Program-made: the position numbers and the translations under genes
Shown: positions 1 through 7,589 of the stretch, piece after piece
Numbering within the stretch: position 1 is the first letter of the stretch
How the letters are laid out: every line of letters begins with the position of its first letter
Notes under the pieces: model-generated
The model's input: the letters and a program-made list of their open reading frames with translations, nothing else
Databases searched by the model: none
Told to the model about the DNA's origin: nothing
From: a virus
DNA: 58,412 nucleotides
Virus record (IMG/VR): IMGVR_UViG_3300042934_000302
Coordinates: 1 to 58,412 of that record
Reading direction: 5' to 3' (one strand)

Positions 1-93
1 GGCTAGTCGAACGATTCAAGGATGCGGCCGGCAAGCGCGCATTACAATCACTGTTCGCGACGAAAGCACCCGAAGATTGGCTGAACGAAAAAT
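1..93. repeat. Terminal direct repeat, left copy
   Basis: The first 93 bases are identical to 58320-58412. Reading across the join restores one uninterrupted helicase gene, so the repeat is most simply the overlap left when a circular or circularly permuted phage genome is linearised by assembly. A real 93-bp physical terminal repeat is possible but less likely, because it lies inside a coding region. Confidence 0.9.
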
Positions 94-1121
94 CAGCGGA
101 AGAAACTATCGAACTATTGACGAAACATCTCGATAAGATTAAAATGAGAACATGCGTTCGACAAGAAGTTGGCACGAATGTAAAAACGGATACCGATAAA
201 TTTATCGAAGAATACGAACGACGGAAATCAGGCGATAGCTTCAAGATGTGGAAGTCGGCATTTCCGCGAATCAATCGTGAAGTCGGCGGCTACGTGTCCG
301 GCAACGTCTATACGATTTATGGGCGTTCTGGTCGTGGTAAATCGGTCATTGCGATCGAGGAAGCCGTTGGCATGGCGATGCAGGGTGCGAACGTGCTGAT
401 ATGGAGCATGGAGATGGGCTGGTTCGAAGTGCTCGTTCGTATTTACGTTAGCTTATCGGCGCGGCAAAAGATAACGAAAGTAGAACTCGACGGCGCTACG
501 ATGGCTGCCGGATTTAACGCAGCAGACGTTCGCGCTGGCAAGCTAGGCGATGACTTCGAAGAGGGATTCCGCGACTTCCTTAAGCATATGAACGAGTTGA
601 TGCCAGGGAGTATCACGGTGCGCAGCGTAGATGACGATGATTTTAATAAACGTGATTTACGAGCGCTTGAGTCGGATATACTCGCGACTAAAGCCGACGT
701 CGTTGTCGTAGATCCGTTTTATTACCTCGACTATGAACGCAACACTTCGAAAACGGCCGGTGGCGACGCAGCAGCTACAAGCATCGCGCTTAGGCGATTA
801 ACAGGCCGAATGCACGTCGTTACTTTTCCGATCACACAAGCCGACGAATCGAAGGATGATAAGACAGACGAAGGCGAACGCGAGCTGAAACAGCCACAAC
901 GCGCTGACGTTAAGAAAACAAAACAGCTGCTCGAAGATGCGTATATGCTGATTACAGTGGATACTGACTACAAGCAACGTCGCGGCTATATTTGGCTGAA
1001 TAAGGGGCGCGATGGGGGCGAGGGTACGGAGATCGAACTCTCATACATCCCATCGGTTGGTATTGTTCGTGAAATGCCAAGTGGCGAAGAAATTGCTGGC
1101 GAGTTTACACTGCCATTTTAG
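3..1121 (+). CDS. DnaB-like replicative helicase, C-terminal part (gene crosses the join)
   Basis: Replicative DNA helicase that unwinds the fork for phage replication. The true start is the ATG at 58085. Joined through the repeat the protein is about 451 residues, and the part here is residues 80-451. A P-loop GRSGRGKS (about 186-193 of the joined protein) and a Walker B run VVVVDP (about 312-317) mark a RecA/DnaB-type ATPase core. The TTG at 117 is only an internal codon, because the frame stays open back to the first base. The TOPRIM primase gene lies 91 bp downstream and a DnaC-like loader gene upstream (54694), which gives a helicase-primase-loader set. The N-terminal domain differs from cellular DnaB, so family membership rests on the ATPase motifs and the context. 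Confidence 0.85.
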   Translation, partial: LVERFKDAAGKRALQSLFATKAPEDWLNEKSAEETIELLTKHLDKIKMRTCVRQEVGTNVKTDTDKFIEEYERRKSGDSFKMWKSAFPRINREVGGYVSGNVYTIYGRSGRGKSVIAIEEAVGMAMQGANVLIWSMEMGWFEVLVRIYVSLSARQKITKVELDGATMAAGFNAADVRAGKLGDDFEEGFRDFLKHMNELMPGSITVRSVDDDDFNKRDLRALESDILATKADVVVVDPFYYLDYERNTSKTAGGDAAATSIALRRLTGRMHVVTFPITQADESKDDKTDEGERELKQPQRADVKKTKQLLEDAYMLITVDTDYKQRRGYIWLNKGRDGGEGTEIELSYIPSVGIVREMPSGEEIAGEFTLPF

Positions 1122-1212
1122 AAAATTGGTTGAAATTACCTATGGATTGGAAACATTTACCACTTTAATTTATTGTTACAAAAATTTAGACTATTAAGGA
1201 GGGCTATCATAT

Positions 1213-2166
1213 ATGGATGTTCGCGCCGAATTGGAACAGTATGAGTGGACGAACGCTGAGTGGTCGGATGACAAGCTACTGGCTGCGTCGCCATTCCGGT
1301 ATGACCGTAAGCCATCATTTTATGTGTGGTTACGTGATAATCCGTCAAGCCATGCGAAAGCCGGTTACTGGGCCGACCTTGGCCATTATGATCAATCGTA
1401 TGCTCGCGGCGGCATATCGAAGCTACTCGCCTATCTCCGGCACGAAACGGAAGAAGAAACGGACGAGTATCTGCACGAAAAGTACGGTACGGATCTCGTC
1501 AATGATTCCCCCGACGATGATCGTTGGCATATCGTCGCGCCACGGTTACACTCGATCTATCATCCGCGACCGTTGCTCGAATCGAAGTTGCCACATGAGC
1601 CATCGTCCATTCATCCGTATCTAAATCGACGGGGCATATCATCCGCGACACAGCAGTTATTCGATATTCGCTACGATACTAATTCGCAGGCGATTGCGAT
1701 TCCCTGGCGGTTGCCCAGCGGTAACTTAGCCAACGTGAAGTATCGTAAGGTTTACGGTAAAACGTTCTGGTACGAAAAAGGCGCGTGGCCAATTCGTGAT
1801 TTAATATTCGGCATTGACGTAGCTTATCGCCAGCGACCGAAAGTTTGCGCGATCCTCGAAGCTGAGATCGATGCAATGTCGGTAGTCGAATCAGGTTATT
1901 CGGCAGTGGCAACGGGTGGCGTGGCGTTTGGCCGCGAAAAGTTGGACGTGCTATTACGGGCACCTGTCGATGAGTACGTGATTTTAAGCGATAACGATAA
2001 GGCTGGCGATAAATTACGAGAATTATTGATCGAAGGGTTATCGTCGGTGAAACGGGTGAGATTAGCGAGAGTAGATGCAAGGTGGAAAGACGCGAATGAA
2101 GCGTTAGTTAACGGAGGAACGAAAGCGATCGATGATGCGTTACGTAATGCTCTGTACGTCAAATGA
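1213..2166 (+). CDS. DNA primase, TOPRIM type
   Basis: A 317-residue primase that makes RNA primers next to the helicase. The TOPRIM signature is visible: ILEAEIDA with its glutamate near residue 216, a conserved GG-containing strand (ATGGVAFG), and LSDNDKAG near 258-265 for metal binding. The N-terminal part has WADLG-type motifs seen in phage primases, but I see no CHC2-type zinc finger, so template binding may differ from bacterial DnaG. An AAGGAGG site 8-13 bp upstream fixes the ATG. The gene follows the helicase and is the last rightward gene before the leftward repressor pair. Confidence 0.8.
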   Translation: MDVRAELEQYEWTNAEWSDDKLLAASPFRYDRKPSFYVWLRDNPSSHAKAGYWADLGHYDQSYARGGISKLLAYLRHETEEETDEYLHEKYGTDLVNDSPDDDRWHIVAPRLHSIYHPRPLLESKLPHEPSSIHPYLNRRGISSATQQLFDIRYDTNSQAIAIPWRLPSGNLANVKYRKVYGKTFWYEKGAWPIRDLIFGIDVAYRQRPKVCAILEAEIDAMSVVESGYSAVATGGVAFGREKLDVLLRAPVDEYVILSDNDKAGDKLRELLIEGLSSVKRVRLARVDARWKDANEALVNGGTKAIDDALRNALYVK

Positions 2167-2192
2167 CGTACGTTACGGAAGGACGCCCGGAT

Positions 2193-2411
2193 TTACCGGG
2201 ATGCCCGCTCAAATTCGTAAAGTTCCTCGATGGTTACGTTTAGGACTTCCGCGATATTCTTCGCAGTTCGTAACGTCATTACACGGCGATGGCTAATGTA
2301 ATCGTTGATTTGTTGCCGCGACATGTGCAGCTTATCGGTTAAGTAGCTTCGTTCCAACCGTTTACTTTCGAGGATATCTTCGAGCAGGCAACGTCCGACC
2401 TCGTAAAGCAT
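2193..2411 (-). CDS. Cro/C1-type (XRE) helix-turn-helix regulator
   Basis: A 72-residue protein that is almost entirely one XRE-type DNA-binding domain. LTDKLHMSRQQINDYISH forms the helix-turn-helix (about residues 24-41), followed by the usual AKNIAEVLNVTIEELYEF tail. GGAGG lies 9 bp before the ATG. It is the downstream member of a leftward pair with 2436-2663 and opposes aimR. This fits a lysogeny-associated repressor or its antagonist. Its 3' end overlaps a small CCCGG-attta-CCGGG hairpin (2186-2200) that may separate it from the convergent primase gene. Confidence 0.75.
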   Translation of the reverse strand: MLYEVGRCLLEDILESKRLERSYLTDKLHMSRQQINDYISHRRVMTLRTAKNIAEVLNVTIEELYEFERASR

Positions 2412-2435
2412 GCCGGCGTTCCTCCACTATTTTAT

Positions 2436-2663
2436 TTATAGATTTACTTTTACTACTTTTTCAATTGGTACATTTAGTGCTGTGCATATTTTTAATATAT
2501 TTTCCATAGAAATCAGTTCATTTCTATTTATTTGAGCTATGATCGTTGGATGTAATATATTATAATCTCCGCGCCCTCTTCGTAAATCATTAAGGGTAAT
2601 ATGCTTCTCTTCTAATGTACGAAGTAGGGGCACATATGACACAGATCGTTCAATATCAGTCAT
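2436..2663 (-). CDS. Small XRE/YozG-like regulator, divergent from aimR
   Basis: A 75-residue helix-turn-helix protein. The C-terminal half (SMENILKICTALNVPIEKVV) is typical of the compact XRE family. The start is the ATG at 2663, because AGGAGG stands 6 bp before it; a longer in-frame version from 2696 lacks such a site. It is divergently oriented from aimR, and a near-perfect 18-bp palindrome (2690-2707) lies in the gap, so it is either the palindrome's ligand or its target. The recognition helix is degenerate (RRGRGDYNILHPTIIAQINR), so binding specificity cannot be guessed. Confidence 0.7.
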   Translation of the reverse strand: MTDIERSVSYVPLLRTLEEKHITLNDLRRGRGDYNILHPTIIAQINRNELISMENILKICTALNVPIEKVVKVNL

Positions 2664-2689
2664 GACTATCCTCCTAATTATATCGTTAG

Positions 2690-2707
2690 GGTTCAACTTT
2701 TTGAACC
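2690..2707. promoter_or_regulatory. Palindromic operator upstream of aimR
   Basis: GGTTCAACTTTTTGAACC is an inverted repeat with 7-bp arms and a 4-bp spacer. The same GTTCAA-N4-TTGAAC unit occurs right after aimP (4087-4102). It lies between the divergent regulator gene and aimR and overlaps the aimR promoter. The binder could be AimR or one of the two XRE proteins. Confidence 0.7.
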
Positions 2708-2720
2708 ATTGTTGTATAAT
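2692..2720 (+). promoter_or_regulatory. Putative aimR promoter
   Basis: A consensus TATAAT (2715-2720) stands 17 bp after TTCAAC (2692-2697), a weak -35 that lies inside the palindromic operator. Binding there would block or remodel RNA polymerase. It is the best sigma-A-like signal before aimR, but the -35 match is poor. Confidence 0.5.
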
Positions 2721-2775
2721 ATATCTATATTATAACGAATATATACATTAAATTAAACAGTGTGTGGTGATTTTT

Positions 2776-3951
2776 ATGCAGAGCTTGAATGATATTTTCG
2801 AACAAGTATGGGAAGACGCTGAAGCACATCAAGGGAAAAGGTTAACAAAAGTACAATTAGCTTCCCTTGCTGGTTGCAGCAGTTCATTACTAACTAAATA
2901 TACAAATGGCGAAGAGGAGATAAGTTTTCCTATCCTTATTCGTTTAATTCGGGAATTGTATGAAGATGAACATGTTTACTTTGCCCCTGTTTTAGATAAC
3001 CCATTTGATTATATGGAGCGCATGGAAAATATTCGTTGGTTTATGCAGTATTTATTATTTTCAAGGCGTATCCGCAGTCTTGAAATGATGCTAAATAGTG
3101 ATAGGTTCCAAGATAACCGAAAAAATAAGGACTTCATTAAGATTTTTAAACTATTTGTTAACTATTATAATATGAAGGACATCATAGAAGAATTACATAA
3201 TTACTCCCCTAAACATCCTGAAACTAAAGCTCTCAAGTTAATTTTGTCTGCGTTTATTGCTCACCGAGAGAAAAACTATATTGTTATGTATTCATACTAT
3301 CCGCGGTTAATAAGCGCGATCAACGATGTAACTGATGTGTTTTTACATGATTCATTTTTATTACAAGCTAAGCAAATTAACATGTGCGGCGAACTTTACG
3401 TTAATACAAACTTTCCCGTTGCGAGAAAACTAGCAATGGAAATTATTTCTTCAAAAATATGCGCAGAATTCAAAACTGAGTCGTACTATATAGTGGGAAC
3501 ATCGTACATGTTCGTAGACTTCGAAAAATCGATGCATAACTACGAAGAATATCGGAAACAGTTGATTGAATACGGGAGGGTTTGTGAAGCAGAGATCGTT
3601 AAATTATGTGACGAAGTGTTTTTAAAGATACTTCACGGTAAAATCGATCGAAGTGAAATTAACGATATGTCCGAATTAGCTCATTATGAGGCACGATGGG
3701 GAAATCGTGATACTGCGCAAAAATTGGCTGAGCAGTCGATTGAAAGATATGGTTACTCTATTTTTAGGGACTACTATCTATCGCTTGCCAAAATGGATGG
3801 CAGTGAGCTATTCCGTGTATTAGTCAAGATGCTTGTATCCGGAAAACGTATTTACGCGTGCATGGTTTATAAAAGTCTACAGGCATTCAGTGATTTCCAA
3901 ATACCATCAAAAATATTGATGGAAAACTATAAACTGGAGATGGTTGTTTGA
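2776..3951 (+). CDS. aimR: AimR-like arbitrium receptor / lysis-lysogeny transcription regulator
   Basis: A cytoplasmic peptide receptor of 391 residues. The N-terminal 60 or so residues form a helix-turn-helix domain (LTKVQLASLAGCSSSLLTKY), and the rest is all-alpha with repeated helical pairs as in TPR proteins, the plan of AimR and other RRNPP receptors. The length is close to known AimR proteins (about 380-390). Start: GGTGA lies 5 bp before the ATG at 2776. The stop codon overlaps the start of a small exported peptide gene, the hallmark aimR-aimP arrangement. In known systems AimR activates a negative regulator of lysogeny until imported peptide binds it. That role here is inferred. An ordinary RRNPP regulator (Rap/PlcR class) is the alternative, but phage context and repressor neighbours favour AimR. 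Confidence 0.8.
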   Translation: MQSLNDIFEQVWEDAEAHQGKRLTKVQLASLAGCSSSLLTKYTNGEEEISFPILIRLIRELYEDEHVYFAPVLDNPFDYMERMENIRWFMQYLLFSRRIRSLEMMLNSDRFQDNRKNKDFIKIFKLFVNYYNMKDIIEELHNYSPKHPETKALKLILSAFIAHREKNYIVMYSYYPRLISAINDVTDVFLHDSFLLQAKQINMCGELYVNTNFPVARKLAMEIISSKICAEFKTESYYIVGTSYMFVDFEKSMHNYEEYRKQLIEYGRVCEAEIVKLCDEVFLKILHGKIDRSEINDMSELAHYEARWGNRDTAQKLAEQSIERYGYSIFRDYYLSLAKMDGSELFRVLVKMLVSGKRIYACMVYKSLQAFSDFQIPSKILMENYKLEMVV

Positions 3952-4085
3952 AAAAGGCTATTTTGGTGATCGCGGTAGTAGTACTGGCAGTTGGATTTGG
4001 ATTTACAAATGATAATGGTAAGTCTTCAGCGAGTGGTACTAGGATAACGACGAATATGGCAGACCCTGGCGGTGGTGGTTTGTAA
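3948..4085 (+). CDS. aimP: AimP-like arbitrium pro-peptide
   Basis: A 45-residue ORF starting at TTG 3948 and overlapping the aimR stop by 4 bp, so the two are translationally coupled. It begins MKK, then a hydrophobic stretch (AILVIAVVVLAVGFGF, about 4-19), a signal for Sec export, then a polar linker and the C-terminus NMADPGGGGL. In known AimP proteins the mature signal is a short C-terminal peptide released outside the cell and re-imported by the oligopeptide permease. By analogy the signal would lie in the last 6-8 residues (DPGGGG with or without L). It does not resemble the SAIRGA or GMPRGA peptides of SPbeta-group phages, so it should be a different signalling specificity. Exact ends cannot be read from the sequence. 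Confidence 0.75.
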   Translation: MKKAILVIAVVVLAVGFGFTNDNGKSSASGTRITTNMADPGGGGL

Positions 4086-4102
4086 GGTTCAACATATTGA
4101 AC
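4086..4102. promoter_or_regulatory. Palindromic operator downstream of aimP
   Basis: GTTCAA-CATA-TTGAAC (4087-4102, preceded by G) repeats the operator found upstream of aimR. It begins directly after the aimP stop codon. Its right arm is also the -35 box of the next promoter. Confidence 0.7.
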
Positions 4103-4125
4103 AATTTTACGAATGCAAATATAGT
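4097..4125 (+). promoter_or_regulatory. Promoter after aimP, overlapped by the operator
   Basis: TTGAAC (4097-4102), a 17-bp spacer and TATAGT (4120-4125) make a good sigma-A-like promoter whose -35 is one arm of the palindrome. This is the position of the aimX promoter in known arbitrium loci. The transcript would enter the sigma-like gene at 4196. Confidence 0.6.
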
Positions 4126-4195
4126 AAATTTTTGCTATGATCGGTCTGAGGTATGCTAGACTTATAGTATTATATTAGAAAAGAGGTCTTGCCAC

Positions 4196-4816
4196 TTGGA
4201 TCGGCAAAAACTGAATAATCTCGTACTTATTTACTTGAAAGATCATGATGATGATGTGTTCACACAGATCTACAAAATGATCAGAATTACCTGGTCAGGA
4301 AAACTTGGACAACATGCACGAAGCATCAGATCTGATCCGCAAGAGTTAGAAGAGTACTACGAGAACAAGCTGCTTAAATGTTTGTCGACTTTCGATGGTT
4401 CACGAGATTTTTGGAACTATTATCACTCATCGATAACACGAGCGCGATGCGATTTATATCGAAAGACAAAAAGTCGCTTAGACAAAGAAATGCTTGAGTC
4501 TGATATTAATCGTAATGACTCAAGCGGGCAATCAACGTTTGAACTCATCATAACAAACATACCGCACGATGGAACACTCGAAAAGATACGTAGTCAGCGG
4601 CAACTGATTGCGCATCTAATGTCAAAGTCGAAAGACTCACGAGTATCCATTATCGTGAATGCGGTGTTATCTGATGATAATCCTAAACTGTGCCCGACGG
4701 CAATCGAGCAAGCTACGGGAATCAAACGCGATACTGTGATGCGATGCTTGAAAAAGCTCGCAAAGGAATTTGATCGTGACCTCTTTGGCGATTGGCACGA
4801 CTACTTAACTTGTTAA
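4196..4816 (+). CDS. Sigma-factor-like regulator downstream of the arbitrium pair
   Basis: A 206-residue protein. N-terminal helices (about 10-100) resemble a sigma region 2 arrangement, and the C-terminal part (NPKLCPTAIEQATGIKRDTV, about 160-180) reads as a region 4-like helix-turn-helix. The start is TTG at 4196, with GAGGT about 9 bp upstream. It takes the place of the aimX output gene and has its own operator-covered promoter. The simplest inference is that AimR controls this gene, which would then redirect transcription toward the lytic or lysogenic programme. Homology to true sigma factors is weak, and a plain DNA-binding regulator is an alternative. Confidence 0.55.
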   Translation: MDRQKLNNLVLIYLKDHDDDVFTQIYKMIRITWSGKLGQHARSIRSDPQELEEYYENKLLKCLSTFDGSRDFWNYYHSSITRARCDLYRKTKSRLDKEMLESDINRNDSSGQSTFELIITNIPHDGTLEKIRSQRQLIAHLMSKSKDSRVSIIVNAVLSDDNPKLCPTAIEQATGIKRDTVMRCLKKLAKEFDRDLFGDWHDYLTC

Positions 4817-4941
4817 TTGCAATACATCTGTTTTACGGTTGTTGATTATATAAACAAATATGTTGACTATAGTAAATAACCGCATTTTTATTATAACTGT
4901 TTTTAATTATTTTGTGTAGTAAATTATTTATTTAATATTGT

Positions 4942-4958
4942 TTTAACAACTTGTTAAA
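4942..4958. promoter_or_regulatory. Palindrome in the AT-rich early promoter region
   Basis: TTTAACAA-C-TTGTTAAA is a 17-bp inverted repeat in the very AT-rich gap 4817-5020. A consensus TATAAT follows at 4979-4984, and AAAGGA precedes the ATG at 5021. The arms differ from the GTTCAA operator, so a second regulator may act on this promoter of the rightward DNA-metabolism operon. The rest of the gap shows no gene. Confidence 0.45.
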
Positions 4959-5020
4959 CCTTTAAAAACTATGTTTAATATAATTTTTGAATCTACTTTA
5001 AAATAAAGGATCTGATTATA

Positions 5021-5599
5021 ATGAATGGGTTTAATTTTGGTGATCGTTGGTCTGCCCATCTTCCGCGGGTAAGTAATCATGCAATCGATCGTGCAATACA
5101 ACGGTTTAAGGTATCGCATAAAACCGCATCAAAGTGGGTAATCGACCACCTACGTGAATCACGGTTCATCAGCAGTATAACCGGAATTGATGGAAAGCAT
5201 GCATACTTATTTTCGTGTCGCGACATTGGTTTGGTCGTAAGCGACGATTTGACCACGATCATGACCGTGATTGTCCCGAACAACCCGAGATATCATGGCG
5301 CAGCTGATCGGCCAATCCGTGAGCGATTCGTTAAACTTGCGCGTACAGAGCTACGTAAGGCAGAAACGGTTGAGCAACGCGTGAAGCGGATTAACGAGCG
5401 CACAATTGCGGAGTTGAACGTTGAAATAGCGCAGTTAACATTAGCGCTTATGCGATTGCGGTCACAGGCGAAGATATTCGCGTACAAGGCACGAATCGCT
5501 GCGATCAACATGCGTATTGACGAGTTAAAAACGGAAGCTGCCGAAGCCACTAAGCAACATTGTATAGTCGCGAAAACAGTCGCAGGGTTCGTATCATGA
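5021..5599 (+). CDS. Phage protein of unknown function, coiled coil
   Basis: 192 residues, family not recognised. The first 100 residues look globular: VSNHAIDRAIQRFKVS, a helical segment, then beta-like strands up to MTVIVPNN. The second half is highly charged and helical (ELRKAETVEQRVKRI, then IAELNVEIAQLTLALMRL), consistent with a coiled coil or oligomerisation arm. It is the first gene of the rightward operon leading to the SSB-like protein and polymerase, so a replication accessory role is possible but not shown. Confidence 0.6.
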   Translation: MNGFNFGDRWSAHLPRVSNHAIDRAIQRFKVSHKTASKWVIDHLRESRFISSITGIDGKHAYLFSCRDIGLVVSDDLTTIMTVIVPNNPRYHGAADRPIRERFVKLARTELRKAETVEQRVKRINERTIAELNVEIAQLTLALMRLRSQAKIFAYKARIAAINMRIDELKTEAAEATKQHCIVAKTVAGFVS

Positions 5600-5715
5600 G
5601 CCGGTTATGCGATGCATTTATACTGATGTTTGCGGTGATCGGAATGGGAACGGTAGTCAGTATGATATACGATTGGATTACGGTGAAAATTAAACGAATT
5701 AAGGAGCGTGTGTAA
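5596..5715 (+). CDS. Small single-pass membrane protein
   Basis: 39 residues. ATG at 5596 overlaps the previous stop by 4 bp, and the stop abuts the ATG at 5716, so the gene is fully coupled. One hydrophobic helix (AFILMFAVIGMGTVVSMIY, about 7-25) is followed by a basic tail (KIKRIKERV), giving a membrane anchor with a cytoplasmic positive tail. Function unknown. Confidence 0.55.
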   Translation: MSRLCDAFILMFAVIGMGTVVSMIYDWITVKIKRIKERV

Positions 5716-6450
5716 ATGAGTTATATCGCGAAAAAAGGTAAGGCGGCAGCTGAATCGGCATTGGCGGAAAAGGAAGATCTTAGCAACGCACTGGTTTCGC
5801 TAAAAAGTGGGGTATCGTTAAAGGTTCGTGTGGCTAGTGTAGAGGATTTCGTTGAATATTTCGCAGCCAGCGTTTACAAAGTATTCTACACGACGCCGGT
5901 CGAACCAGGAAACCTATATCAGAAAGCCGCAGCCGTGCTGTATGATGAAGCGAAGAAAGCGAAAGATGCCGGTGATGATACGAAATCCGAAGAACTCCGC
6001 AATCAAGCGTACCAAATTAAACCGAAGCCACGTTACTTGCTCGGATTCATTAACCTTGCCGATGGCCAGCCGATTGTTGTTGACTTGTCGAAGGCACAGG
6101 CGAAAGTCATTATCGCCGCGATCGAAAAGAATGCGAAGAAACTCGATCGCAAGCCGTTTGAACTCGCAAAGGACGGTAAATCAAAGAGTACAGTCGTTAG
6201 CTTAACGCCACTTGACGCTGATGAGGAAAGTGAAGATTTAACGCCGACAGAAAAGAAAACGTTTGAAGCAACGAAAGACGCGAAGGTACCCGATGATCTA
6301 TACGAAAAGGTACTGAGCGTAAAGTCCATCGATGATCAGGCGGAGGATCTCGAAAAGTTTGGGTTCGACGTAAGCCGGATTGGTATTACAGGCGATAAAG
6401 ACTTCGAAGCTGCTGACCGTGCTGTTGAAAATCCGGAAGATTTATTTTAA
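5716..6450 (+). CDS. Single-stranded-DNA-binding-like phage protein
   Basis: 244 residues. The start MSYIAKKGKAAAESALAEK, a mixed alpha/beta core with lysine and aromatic residues (KPKPRYLLGFIN), and a long acidic C-terminal tail ending VENPEDLF recall phage SSB-type proteins, whose acidic hydrophobic-tipped tails recruit replication partners. It sits at the head of the polymerase-nuclease-resolvase operon, where such a protein is expected. I assign it from composition and context, not from a clear OB-fold motif. Confidence 0.5.
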   Translation: MSYIAKKGKAAAESALAEKEDLSNALVSLKSGVSLKVRVASVEDFVEYFAASVYKVFYTTPVEPGNLYQKAAAVLYDEAKKAKDAGDDTKSEELRNQAYQIKPKPRYLLGFINLADGQPIVVDLSKAQAKVIIAAIEKNAKKLDRKPFELAKDGKSKSTVVSLTPLDADEESEDLTPTEKKTFEATKDAKVPDDLYEKVLSVKSIDDQAEDLEKFGFDVSRIGITGDKDFEAADRAVENPEDLF

Positions 6451-6464
6451 GGGGGTCCATATAA

Positions 6465-7589
6465 TTGGTGAAATTAAACGTTGAAAAACTTGCAGATAAC
6501 GCGGTGAAGTTTGGCGGTGATGTGTACGTAAAGACAACGGGTAAACCGAAGGTTAGCGATTTGGTTCGTGCTGGAGATGACGATATTGGTATTGATAAAG
6601 GATCGTTTTACCAGGCAGTTTCAATCGATTCGGATGGTGACCCGCACTTCCGTGATAATGATGATGATGGGAACTGGATACGCCCTTACGATACATTCGC
6701 GAAACTGTCCGTTGGTACTCGCGTAAAGATTATGGGAAATAGCGAAAATACAACGGTTCCTTTCGGGGATACGCATAGATTTTCAATCGGTGATATACGG
6801 GAAGTTGTTGAATTACGTACTCATGGGGTTAAATTACCTGGAAGTTGCGCAAATGTAGGATTCGGAGACTTCGAAATTTTCGATGACGACAAATCATCAA
6901 CGCAATCATTCGAAGATGGTGCGTCATATACCTACGAAGGAAAATCGTATACCTTGCGCAAACGTATGCCGCGCGATGGCGAACTCGTCCTTATTACGGA
7001 GGACGGCGATTCATATTACGGAAAAGTAACTACGCCAGTTGATATCGACAACAGCGATGACAGTATTCGCGATGATAACGATAATTGGCACTACGTCAGT
7101 GATAACGAGTTCCTGACGTTGGAAGATGCAGACGCGAAGACCCCGAAGAGTTATAACGATGGCGATACGTATGAGTACGAGGGTAAATCATATGTGCTAC
7201 GAAATCGTAAGGCGAAAACCGGAGAAAAAGTACTCGTAGTCATGGAACAGTACAGCGCAAGGTACAAAAATGGTGATGTTCTTACGGTTAAAGATGATGA
7301 TTCTTGGGATGATGGCGAAGCTATACGTAGTGAAGAATCCGATACGTCTCTTTATCATTCAGAATATCTCGTACTCGAACCGACCGCCAGCGAAGCACCA
7401 ACGTCATCACATACGTTCACCGTACGATTGAAAAGCGGTCGTGAACTACCGATCACCGACGAAAATGCCGAAACAGTTGCAGATCTTATCGCCACTAGCG
7501 TTGATGACGGAGACTTCGTTCATGCCCAACTGTTTACCGCATTAGTGAATATCGACACCATTACGATTGCAACGAAAGCAGGCGATTAA
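6465..7589 (+). CDS. Acidic repeat protein with SH3-like modules
   Basis: 374 residues starting at TTG 6465 after a GGGGG site. Two related modules are visible: FEDGASYTYEGKSYTLRKR (about 148-166) and YNDGDTYEYEGKSYVLRNR (about 228-246). Each is followed by a beta strand pattern, an Asp-rich loop and a F/YLxLE end, and an SH3-barrel-like fold is likely. The N-terminal region looks like a degenerate third copy, and the C-terminus is a separate small domain. The protein is strongly acidic. It may be a DNA mimic or an assembly scaffold for replication proteins, but no function is established. The gene at 7970 encodes a protein with similar modules. Confidence 0.55.
   Translation: MVKLNVEKLADNAVKFGGDVYVKTTGKPKVSDLVRAGDDDIGIDKGSFYQAVSIDSDGDPHFRDNDDDGNWIRPYDTFAKLSVGTRVKIMGNSENTTVPFGDTHRFSIGDIREVVELRTHGVKLPGSCANVGFGDFEIFDDDKSSTQSFEDGASYTYEGKSYTLRKRMPRDGELVLITEDGDSYYGKVTTPVDIDNSDDSIRDDNDNWHYVSDNEFLTLEDADAKTPKSYNDGDTYEYEGKSYVLRNRKAKTGEKVLVVMEQYSARYKNGDVLTVKDDDSWDDGEAIRSEESDTSLYHSEYLVLEPTASEAPTSSHTFTVRLKSGRELPITDENAETVADLIATSVDDGDFVHAQLFTALVNIDTITIATKAGD

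Noticed and set aside
117-1121. Helicase gene starting at TTG 117
   Set aside because: The frame is open to the first base and continues from ATG 58085 through the terminal repeat.
4086-4102. Rho-independent terminator of aimP
   Set aside because: The stem is only 6 bp and AT-rich with no T run, while the same sequence recurs before aimR, so an operator is more likely.
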